From Streptomyces griseoviridis (GTDB lineage Bacteria > Actinomycetota > Actinomycetes > Streptomycetales > Streptomycetaceae), in NCBI RefSeq assembly GCF_005222485.1, contig NZ_CP029078.1:868001-932000 (forward strand): a DNA stretch of 64,000 nucleotides. The letters run 5' to 3'. Below are positions 42,835 to 49,794 of the stretch, piece after piece. The number at the start of each line of letters is the position of its first letter. Position 1 is the stretch's first letter. A program made the position numbers and the translations under genes. The notes under the pieces are model-generated. The model was not told the DNA's origin. It was given only the letters and a program-made list of their open reading frames with translations, and ran no database searches.

Positions 42835-43913
42835 CCGGCCGGGGTGGACGAGGGACCGGACCGGCGCGGCGAACCAGGCGGGACCGGCCGGACACGGCAG
42901 CCCGCGACGACACGGCCGGCACCGTCGGCACGGACCACGCGGGCGGCTCGGGCGGCTATCTCGCCGTCGACTCCGGTGGGTCGGGGCTCCGGGTGGCCGT
43001 CGGGACCGTGGCGCGCGGGGTGCTGGCCGAACGGCGCTCAGGTGAGCCGGTGCGGACGGGCCCGCGGGGCATCGACCCTGAGCATCTGATGGGGCAACTG
43101 GTGCCGATGGTGCGGGCGTTGACCGAGGAGAGCGGTGTCGGCCGCCTGGACACCGTCGTGGTCGGGGCCACCGGGCTCGCCACCCTCGGTGACGCGCTGC
43201 GCGCCGAGCTGCCGGCCGCCGTGAGGCGGGAGTTCGGGGCCGACACCCTCGCTCTGGCCGCCGACGCGGTGACCGCCTACGCCGGTGCCCTCGGCCCGCG
43301 TCCCGGCGCGGTGGTCGCGGCCGGCACCGGTCTGATCGCCCTCGGCACGGACCTCACCGGCTGGCGTCGGGCGGACGGCTGGGGGCATCTGCTCGGCGAC
43401 TGCGGGGGCGGCGCCTGGATCGGGCGGGCCGGGCTCGAAGCGGCGTTGCGCGCGTTCGACGGCAGGGCGGGCGGCTCGACGGCGCTGCTGGCGTGCGCCG
43501 AGCGGGAGTTCGGGCCGATGCCGGGGCTGCCGGGGCTGCTCTATCCGCGGACCGACCGGCCCGCCGTGCTCGCGTCGTTCGCGCCCCGGGTCGCGGAGTG
43601 CGCGGCGGACGATCAGGTCGCGGCCGGGATCCTGCGGTCGGCGGCACGGGCGATGGCCGAGTCGGCGGCGGCCGTCTGCCCGGCCGGGGGCGAGCCCCGT
43701 GTGGCCTTCACCGGGGGCCTGTTCAAGATGGGGGACGTGCTCGTCGGGCCGCTGGCCGAGGAGTTGGCCCGGCTGGTGCCCGGGGCTGAGCGGGTGCCCG
43801 CGGCCGGGGACCCGTTGCTGGGGTCGGTGCGGATCGCGTCCGAGCTGGTCACCGGGTCGCTCACGCTGCCGTGTGACGACGCGTTGCTCACCGTCACGTC
43901 CGTAAGAGGCTGA
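42831..43913 (+). CDS. N-acetylglucosamine-kinase-like BadF/BadG ATPase
   Basis: 360-residue ASKHA-fold kinase of the BadF/BadG/BcrA family, the group of N-acetylglucosamine kinases. After a basic low-complexity N-terminus of about 40 residues come [16 protein letters not shown] (44-59, phosphate-1), [12 protein letters not shown] (phosphate-2) and [23 protein letters not shown], then [12 protein letters not shown] (adenosine site). In typical NAGK the loop reads GDEGSG; here GDCGGG. The GTG overlaps the ung stop, but a later start after the tail is possible. The likely role is cell-wall or chitin amino-sugar recycling. Confidence 0.82.
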   Translation: MTGRGGRGTGPARRTRRDRPDTAARDDTAGTVGTDHAGGSGGYLAVDSGGSGLRVAVGTVARGVLAERRSGEPVRTGPRGIDPEHLMGQLVPMVRALTEESGVGRLDTVVVGATGLATLGDALRAELPAAVRREFGADTLALAADAVTAYAGALGPRPGAVVAAGTGLIALGTDLTGWRRADGWGHLLGDCGGGAWIGRAGLEAALRAFDGRAGGSTALLACAEREFGPMPGLPGLLYPRTDRPAVLASFAPRVAECAADDQVAAGILRSAARAMAESAAAVCPAGGEPRVAFTGGLFKMGDVLVGPLAEELARLVPGAERVPAAGDPLLGSVRIASELVTGSLTLPCDDALLTVTSVRG

Positions 43914-44032
43914 TTTCTTACCGCTGATCACTTCTGATCTGTACGTAACTCATCAGACAAAACCGGACGGATACCGCTCACCTGCACCCTCCCCGAACAG
44001 GGGAACCCGCTGAGCCAGTAACATGCGGCGCC

Positions 44033-44956
44033 ATGAGCTCCCCCACTGGGCCCGCGTCCGGCCTGCCAGTACGAATGCCGCGACCCCGCCAGCCAGGGCG
44101 GCACCGCCGCCCCGAACCCCTGGCGGCTCCCGAGGGCGCGCCCGCGCTCGTCCTCGCGGTGCCGGGCACTCCCGGGTCAGCCACCCGCGGCCTCGCCGAG
44201 GAGGTCGTGAGCATCGCCCGCTCCGAGCTGCCCGGCCTCGACGCGCGCATCGGATATCTGGACGGGGACGACGCGGAGTTCCCCACGCTGCAGGCCGTGC
44301 TGACGCACGCCGCCGAGGTGCGTACGGCCCGCTACGAGCAGGCCAAGGCCGCCGGTCTCGACGTCAAGCAGCCCGACGGCCCGGTCGCCGTCGTGGTGCC
44401 GCTGCTGGCAGGGCCCGACAACTCGCTGCTGCGTCAGGTCAGGCAGGCCGTCATGGAGAGCCGGATCGCGGCCGAGCTGACCGATGTGCTCGGCCCGCAC
44501 CCGCTGCTCGCCGAGGCGCTGCACGTGCGGCTGTCGGAGGCCGGTCTGGCCCGCGCCGACCGGGCCCGCCTGTTCACCGTGGCCACGGCGGCCGACGGCA
44601 TCATCCTGGCGTCGGTGGGCGGCGACGAGGCGGTGCAGGCGGCCGGGATCACCGGCATGCTGCTCGCCGCGCGGCTGGCCGTGCCGGTGATGGCGGCGGC
44701 GCTCGACCAGGACGGTTCGATCGCGGACGTCGCCGAGCAGCTGCGCGCCTCGGGCTCGCAGCAGCTGGCGCTCGCGCCGTATCTGATCGGTCCCGAGATC
44801 GACCCCGGCCTGGTCGAGGAAGCGGCCAAGGAAGTGGGCTGCGCCGCGTCCGAGGCGCTCGGCCCCTATCCGGCGATCGGCAAGCTCGCCCTGGCCAAGT
44901 ACACCTCGGCCCTGGGCATCGCCCCGCAGCAGCCGCAGGGGGCGCCGGTCCGCTGA
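44033..44956 (+). CDS. CbiX-like sirohydrochlorin-chelatase family protein lacking the AHGS motif
   Basis: 307-residue protein with the two repeated chelatase-like halves of actinobacterial CbiX proteins: LVLAVPGTPGSATRGLAEEVVSIAR... and VMAAALDQDGSIADVAEQLRASG. True CbiX/CbiK enzymes have AHGS(R/H) with a metal-binding His at the first motif; here it reads AVPGTPGS (42-49), and the first His is gone. Candidate His remain in VLTHAAEVRTARYEQA and LGPHPLLAEALHVRL, in positions that fit the second metal ligands. Thus it may still bind metal or be a non-enzymatic relative. The N-terminal 35 residues are basic and disordered. A strong terminator follows. Confidence 0.72.
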   Translation: MSSPTGPASGLPVRMPRPRQPGRHRRPEPLAAPEGAPALVLAVPGTPGSATRGLAEEVVSIARSELPGLDARIGYLDGDDAEFPTLQAVLTHAAEVRTARYEQAKAAGLDVKQPDGPVAVVVPLLAGPDNSLLRQVRQAVMESRIAAELTDVLGPHPLLAEALHVRLSEAGLARADRARLFTVATAADGIILASVGGDEAVQAAGITGMLLAARLAVPVMAAALDQDGSIADVAEQLRASGSQQLALAPYLIGPEIDPGLVEEAAKEVGCAASEALGPYPAIGKLALAKYTSALGIAPQQPQGAPVR

Positions 44957-44988
44957 CGCGGGCACTGGACACCGTACCGACGAACGAC

Positions 44989-45031
44989 GCCGAAGGGCCC
45001 GCCACGAGATCATCGGGGCGGGCCCTTCGGC
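44989..45031 (+). terminator. Hairpin terminator, 15-bp perfect stem
   Basis: GCCGAAGGGCCCGCC (44989-45003) pairs exactly with 45017-45031. Lies 32 bases past the CbiX-like stop. The following 45040-45125 is purine-rich with GGGG and GGGAGC runs and holds no gene. Confidence 0.85.
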
Positions 45032-45279
45032 GTGCGGGGTGAGGAGCGAGGCGGCGGGGAGCGGCGCGGCGGGGGCAAGGAACGGAGGGCAACAAGCGGG
45101 GAGCAAGGAGCGGGGAGCAGGGGGCGCGTGAGGCCGGCGGGACGGCCCGCCCACGCCCGCGCCGCGCCCGCCGCCCGGCCGCGCCGCGCACGCCATGCCC
45201 GCCCGCGCCTGCCGCGCCCGCCCGGCGGGGGAACGGCCCGCCGGTGCCTCAGGGCCGTGCGGCGCCCCTTCGCCTCCCG

Positions 45280-46320
45280 TCAGTCCAGGACGACGCAGGA
45301 GGCGGCCGGTACCGTGACGCGGCCGTCGTAGAGGGGCAGGCCGGTGTGCTGGTCGAGGGTGAACCAGGAGACGTCGCCCGAGCGCTCGTTGGCGCAGTAC
45401 AGATAGCCGTCCGAGACGGTGATGGCGCGCGGCCAGTCGCCGCCGCACGGGGTGGTGCCGAGCAGCCGCAGGCGCGCGCCCGCGTCCTCGACGGCGAAGG
45501 TGGACAGGACGTCCTCGCCGCGGGTCGCCGTCCAGACGAAGCGGCCGTCGGGCGAGACGGCGATGCCCGACGGATAGGCGTCGCCGGCCGGGGCGGTGGG
45601 CAGGACCTGCGCCTCGGTGAGGGGCACCAGCGTGCCGTCCTCGCCCCGCCAGCGGCAGACGGTGACGGTCGGGGTGAGTTCGTTCAGCACGTACGCGTGG
45701 TCGCCGCCCGGGTGGAACGCCAGGTGGCGGGGGCCGGAGCCGGGACGCAGGGGGGCCTCGCGGTGCACGGCGAGCGCGCCGTCGCGCAGGGTGCAGACGC
45801 GGACGGAGTCGGTGCCGAGGTCGACGCTGACGGCCCACCGTCCGCTCGGGTCGGGCTGCACCTGGTGTGCGTGCGGGGCCTGTTGGCGGCGGCTGTGCGG
45901 TCCTGATCCGGTGTGCGGGAGCACGGCGGAGAGGGCGGGTGCCAGGGTGCCGTCGGGACGCACCGGTACGGCGGTGACGCTGCCCGAGCCGTAGTTGGCG
46001 GTCAGGACATGGCCGTCGAAGAGGCTGAGGTGGGTGGGGCCCTGGCCGCCGACGCGCACCGCGGGCCCGGCCTGTGCGGGCCGCTGACCGGTCAGCCGGT
46101 AGGCGGCCACCGCGCCCTCGGCCGTCTCGCTGACGGCGTACAGGAACCGGCCGTCGGGGGCGAGGGCGAGGTAGGACGGGTCGGGTACGCCGGTCACGCT
46201 GTGCAGGACGGTCAGCGCGCCCCCGCCGGGCGCCACGGCCGCCGTGACGATGCCGGGCCCGCCCGCCGCCGTGAACGACCCGATGAAGGCCCGCCTCCGT
46301 CGTGCGCCGCCGTCAGTCAC
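45280..46320 (-). CDS. Lactonase family beta-propeller (6-phosphogluconolactonase-like)
   Basis: 346-residue seven-bladed propeller of the lactonase_7-bladed family (YbhE-like). Blade ends are visible as PSYLALAPDGRFLYAVSE, HLSLFDGHVLTANYGSGSVTAV, HAHQVQPDPSGRWAVSVDLGTDSVRV, RHLAFHPGGDHAYVLNEL and GIAVSPDGRFVWTATRGEDVLSTFAV; the HAHQV motif and a late PRAITVSDGYLYCANE match the family's active face. No signal peptide is evident, so it should be cytoplasmic. Members hydrolyse sugar lactones, but many are unproven. GTG 46320. The upstream region has two and a half copies of a 16-base repeat (46333-46378). Confidence 0.85.
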   Translation of the reverse strand: MTDGGARRRRAFIGSFTAAGGPGIVTAAVAPGGGALTVLHSVTGVPDPSYLALAPDGRFLYAVSETAEGAVAAYRLTGQRPAQAGPAVRVGGQGPTHLSLFDGHVLTANYGSGSVTAVPVRPDGTLAPALSAVLPHTGSGPHSRRQQAPHAHQVQPDPSGRWAVSVDLGTDSVRVCTLRDGALAVHREAPLRPGSGPRHLAFHPGGDHAYVLNELTPTVTVCRWRGEDGTLVPLTEAQVLPTAPAGDAYPSGIAVSPDGRFVWTATRGEDVLSTFAVEDAGARLRLLGTTPCGGDWPRAITVSDGYLYCANERSGDVSWFTLDQHTGLPLYDGRVTVPAASCVVLD

Positions 46321-46332
46321 CGCAGTCCCCTC

Positions 46333-46378
46333 TCGTCGTCTCGCCGGCTCGTCGTCTCGCCGGCTCGCAGTCTCGCGG
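46333..46378. repeat. 16-bp tandem repeat, 2.5 copies
   Basis: CTCGTCGTCTCGCCGG is repeated directly and followed by a truncated copy. Immediately upstream of the lactonase start. No coding role seen. Confidence 0.6.
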
Positions 46379-46545
46379 CTGTGCCGTCCGGGGTGACGCT
46401 AGCAGCCGCTCTCTTGCGGTCTAGACCAAGGGGGTTCGGATGTCCTGACGTCCGGTCGGACGACGACCGGGCGGCTCGCCGGGAGCCCACCGCACGGCGG
46501 GTCGCGGGCGCGGTGCGCGGGCCGGTCGCGAGGCCCGTCGGTCGC

Positions 46546-48042
46546 TCAGGCGTCGGCCAGCCGGGCGCCCGGCGGGGTCCGCAGGGGTGCGGCGAGTTCG
46601 GCGAGGGCGCGTTCGAGGCCGTGCAGATGGGCGAGGGCGGGCTCGGTGGCGGGGGTGTACGCCGGGTGGGCGGCGAGGTCGCGCGCGTCGCCTCCGGTGA
46701 GGGCCTCCACCGCCGTCTCCACCCGCCAGCAGGCGGCGGCGAGCCGGGCGTCGTGGGAGGCCTCCGGGTCGGCGGCGACGGCGACCAGGCCGCGGACCTC
46801 GCGGGCGCAGTCGTCGAGCAGGGCAAGGACCCGGCGGGCCCGTCGTCTGCGCCCGGCCATCGGATTGAGCGGGTGCACGAGCGGGGCCACGGAGAGCCGT
46901 ACCCGGCCGAGGAGTTGTTCGAGTTCGGCGACGCGCGGGGCGGGGTCGGCATCCGGTGCGCCGGCCAGCCGGGCGGCGGCCTCGGCGGTGCAGGCGTGCA
47001 CGCAGCGCAGGGCGCGCTCGATCCAGGCGTGGGTGATCGCGTGCGTGGTCACGGGCAGGACGAGGAGGACGGCGAGCCCGGCACCGAGGGCGCCGACGGC
47101 GGTCTCCGCGATCCGCAGGGCGAGCAGGCCGGGGGTGAACACGCCCAGCAGCCCGTAGAGCAGTTCGGCGAGCAGGGTCACCCAGAGCATCATCCAGGTG
47201 TAGGAGACGGCGGCCGTGTAGAAGATCCCGAAGACGCAGACGGCGAGCAAGGCGGCCGTGGGGACGGCCGCCCCGTGCAGGGGCGCGACGAGCGGCAGGC
47301 CGAGCCCGATGCCGATCACGGTGCCGAGGACCCGGCGGAAGCCGCGCACCAGGGTCTCGCCCCGCGAGGTGGTGTTGACGAAGATCCACCAGGCGGCGCC
47401 GACGGCCCAGTACCAGCGTTCCCCCGACACGGCCTGGCCCACGACCAGCGCGAACCCCGCGCCCGCGGTCGCCTGGACCGCCTGCCGGGTGGTCACCCGG
47501 CGCAGCCCCGTGCCGCCGGGCGCGGCGGGCTGCGGGACGGATGGCCTGCCGCGTTCGTAGCACCACAGGCCGAACCGCACGCCGGCCGCGGTGAGCACGG
47601 ACAGTACGACGGCGGCGGAGAGTTCGGGCAGCCGGTCGGTGGTCGCGTGCAGGAACTGCGCCACGAAGAAGGTCATGAACGCGAAGACGCCGAGGCTGTG
47701 CCCGCGCGGCCCCCATCGTCTGGCGTAGACGCCCGCGCCGACGACCGCGAGGAAGGCGAGGTCGCGGGCGGCGGGCCGGTCGTGGAGCCCGGCCGCGAGG
47801 GCGAGCACGGGCAGGCCGACGGCGGGCAGCAGCGCGGTGGTGAGCGCCTGCCCGCGGACGGTCGGGTCCGTGACGGTGAACAGGGCGAGCAGCGCGGCGA
47901 GTCCGCCGGTGACGACGCCGACCAGTGAGTGGCACGCCAGACCGCAGACGGCGACCGCGAGCCCGATGCCGACCACGGCCCGCGCGGCGAAGCGCAGCCG
48001 CGTCCGGCCCGGGTCCTGCGCCATGAACACCTTCCGCAGCAC
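46546..48042 (-). CDS. FUSC family membrane protein, second copy
   Basis: 498-residue inner-membrane protein of the FUSC type, shorter than that at 21-22.7 kb and with a different soluble part. First membrane block at about 18-150 (AVVGIGLAVAVCGLACHSLVGVV onward), second at 190-340, with GVFTPGLLALRIAETAVGALGAGLAVLLVLPV closing it; the last 150 residues are cytoplasmic helices. GTG 48042 with AAGGGAC upstream; ATG 48024 is an alternative. A divergent Lrp-type gene lies 260 bases away with repeated sites between, so amino-acid or aromatic-metabolite induced export is plausible. Confidence 0.85.
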   Translation of the reverse strand: MLRKVFMAQDPGRTRLRFAARAVVGIGLAVAVCGLACHSLVGVVTGGLAALLALFTVTDPTVRGQALTTALLPAVGLPVLALAAGLHDRPAARDLAFLAVVGAGVYARRWGPRGHSLGVFAFMTFFVAQFLHATTDRLPELSAAVVLSVLTAAGVRFGLWCYERGRPSVPQPAAPGGTGLRRVTTRQAVQATAGAGFALVVGQAVSGERWYWAVGAAWWIFVNTTSRGETLVRGFRRVLGTVIGIGLGLPLVAPLHGAAVPTAALLAVCVFGIFYTAAVSYTWMMLWVTLLAELLYGLLGVFTPGLLALRIAETAVGALGAGLAVLLVLPVTTHAITHAWIERALRCVHACTAEAAARLAGAPDADPAPRVAELEQLLGRVRLSVAPLVHPLNPMAGRRRRARRVLALLDDCAREVRGLVAVAADPEASHDARLAAACWRVETAVEALTGGDARDLAAHPAYTPATEPALAHLHGLERALAELAAPLRTPPGARLADA

Positions 48043-48171
48043 TGTCCCTTGCCCCCACTGTCACCGACTGTCGCCGGCACGAAAAAGGCGCCGCGGTATC
48101 CGCAGCGCCATCGACCACGCCCATGAGAGCATCCCGGCGCCACCGGCTCAACCGACCGCGTATCGGCTGGT

Positions 48172-48260
48172 CCATTGGTCCAGTGACGACGGGGGGCTCG
48201 GCACGGCGGATGCGCCATCGGACCAGGTCGGGCGGGGCACCGGGGTGGGCCATTGGTACA
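48172..48260. promoter_or_regulatory. Three direct repeats CCATYGGWMCA, candidate Lrp boxes
   Basis: CCATTGGTCCA (48172-48182), CCATCGGACCA (48215-48225) and CCATTGGTACA (48250-48260), 43 and 35 bases apart. The first is flanked by TGGT to make TGGTCCATTGGTCCA. Lrp proteins bind such phased sites; both flanking genes start nearby. Confidence 0.6.
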
Positions 48261-48302
48261 GTCGGGGAAGTTCAGGTTTCCGTGGGCAGGAGGGCCGGGA
48301 GC

Positions 48303-48779
48303 ATGCCCGTCGACGCGTTGGACACCCGCATCCTGCGGCTGCTCCTGGAGCAGCCGAGGACCAGCGTGCGGGAGTACGCCAGGATCCTCGGTGTCGCGCG
48401 CGGCACCGTCCAGGCCCGTCTCGACCGTCTGGAGCGGGACGGCGTGATCACCGGCACGGGGCCCACGCTGTCGCCCGCCGCACTCGGCCATCCGGTGCTG
48501 GCGTTCGTGCACATCGAGGTCACCCAGGGCCATCTGGACGATGTCGGGGACGCGCTCGCGGCCGTCCCGGAGATCGTCGAGGCGTTCTCGATCACGGGCG
48601 GCGGCGATCTGCTGACCCGGGTGGTGGCGCGGGACAACGCCCATCTGGAGGACGTCATCCAGAAGCTGATCAGCCTGCCTGGCGTGGTCCGCACCCGGAG
48701 CGAGGTGGCGCTGCGCGAGCGGGTGCCGCAACGGCTGCTGCCGCTGGTGGAGTCGATCGGGCGGGCGAGCCGGACGTGA
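48303..48779 (+). CDS. Lrp/AsnC family transcriptional regulator
   Basis: 158 residues. MPVDALDTRILRLLLEQPRTSVREYARILGVARGTVQARLDRLERDGVITG (1-51) is the helix-turn-helix; the remainder is the RAM ligand-binding domain (AFVHIEVTQGHLDDVGDALAAVPEIVEAFSITGGGDLLTRVVARDN). The G-x-x-D-L-L turn for amino-acid binding is present. ATG 48303 follows AGGAGGGCCGGG. Divergent from FUSC with three repeated boxes between, so it probably controls this exporter and itself. Ligand unknown. Confidence 0.9.
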   Translation: MPVDALDTRILRLLLEQPRTSVREYARILGVARGTVQARLDRLERDGVITGTGPTLSPAALGHPVLAFVHIEVTQGHLDDVGDALAAVPEIVEAFSITGGGDLLTRVVARDNAHLEDVIQKLISLPGVVRTRSEVALRERVPQRLLPLVESIGRASRT

Positions 48780-48822
48780 CCCGGGCGACCGTCCGCCGCG
48801 GGGCCTTTGACATGCTGACGGC

Positions 48823-49512
48823 GTGAGCGGACTCCACGGCATCTCGGTCGTCTTCGACCTCGACGGCACCCTGGTCGACAGCGAGCCGAACTACTACGAG
48901 GCCGGCCGGCGGACCCTCGCCGCGCACGGCGTGCCCGACTTCTCCTGGGCCGAGCACGAGCGGTACGTCGGGATCAGCACTCGGGAGACGGTCGCCCTGT
49001 GGAAGCGGGCCTACGGTCTCACCGCCTCCGTCGCCGACCTCCTCGCCGACACCGACCGCCGCTATCTGGAGCTGGCCGCCGCCGGAACGCGCGTATACCC
49101 GCAGATGCGGGCGTTCGTGGAGCTGCTCGCGGCCGAGGAGGTGCCGATGGCGGTGGCGTCGGGGTCGTCGCGGGCGGCCATCGGCGCGATCCTCACGGGG
49201 ACCGGCCTCGACGCGTACCTGCGCACGACCGTGTCGGCGGACGAGGTGGCCCGGGGCAAGCCCGCGCCCGACGTGTTCCTCGAGGCGGCCCGGCGGCTCG
49301 GCGCGGCCCCGGCCGACTGCGTGGTCGTCGAGGACGCGGATCCCGGCGCCGCCGCCGCGCGCGCGGCCGGGATGCGGTGCATCGCGGTTCCCTCTGTGCC
49401 GGCCCAGGCGGACGACCCGGCGTTCGCGGCGGCGGGGCTGCTGGTGCGGGGCGGCCAGCGGGCGTTCACGGCGGCGGACGCGTGGGAGTGGCTGGCGCGA
49501 CGGAACGGCTGA
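48823..49512 (+). CDS. HAD family phosphatase
   Basis: 229-residue HAD-superfamily hydrolase, beta-phosphoglucomutase/phosphatase-like (class IA). VVFDLDGTLVDSEPNYYEAG (9-28) is motif I with nucleophile Asp12 and Asp14; AVASGSSRAAI (motif II), Lys in VARGKPAPDVFLEAA (motif III), and VVVEDADPGAAAARAAGM (motif IV) are intact. The cap of about 65 residues lies between motifs I and II. GTG 48823; no RBS is obvious. Substrate unknown; sugar phosphates are common for this clade. Lies 43 bases after the Lrp gene on the same strand. Confidence 0.88.
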   Translation: MSGLHGISVVFDLDGTLVDSEPNYYEAGRRTLAAHGVPDFSWAEHERYVGISTRETVALWKRAYGLTASVADLLADTDRRYLELAAAGTRVYPQMRAFVELLAAEEVPMAVASGSSRAAIGAILTGTGLDAYLRTTVSADEVARGKPAPDVFLEAARRLGAAPADCVVVEDADPGAAAARAAGMRCIAVPSVPAQADDPAFAAAGLLVRGGQRAFTAADAWEWLARRNG

Positions 49513-49586
49513 CTCGAACCGGTCGCTCCTGACCCGTTGACCGCCACCCGCCCCCTGCCTATCGTCTGGTCGGCACCTCGTACGTC

Positions 49587-49602
49587 GTTCGAGATAACGA
49601 AC
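49587..49602 (+). promoter_or_regulatory. Palindrome GTTCG-AGATAA-CGAAC upstream of GH127
   Basis: Exact five-base arms around six bases, in a local A/T dip, 192 bases upstream of the arabinofuranosidase start. Sites of this form are used by several sugar-responsive regulators; no regulator gene is adjacent. Confidence 0.5.
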
Positions 49603-49698
49603 CGTTCCCTGGCGCGTGGCGCGTACTGGACAGCGCCCGTCCCCGACGGCCGGCGCGAGACGTCTCTCCCTCGGGGCCCTCCCTCGGGCCCCTCGCTC

Positions 49699-49755
49699 CG
49701 CACGCGCCGCCGCACGCACCGCCGCACGCACCGCCGCGCGCACCGCCGCGCGACC
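49699..49755. repeat. 12-bp tandem repeat, 4-5 copies
   Basis: Near-exact copies of GCACGCACCGCC run in the untranslated region 40 bases before the GH127 start. Variation is confined to A/G changes in the centre (CGCACGCACCGC, CGCGCGCACCGC). Confidence 0.7.
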
Positions 49756-49794
49756 CGCACGCACCCAGGACGACCGGCCCACGGAGGCGCAACC

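Noticed and set aside
45032..45279. Purine-rich stretch considered as a small RNA or gene
   Set aside because: Only G/A-rich low complexity with no stable fold or reading frame; the strong hairpin belongs to the upstream gene.
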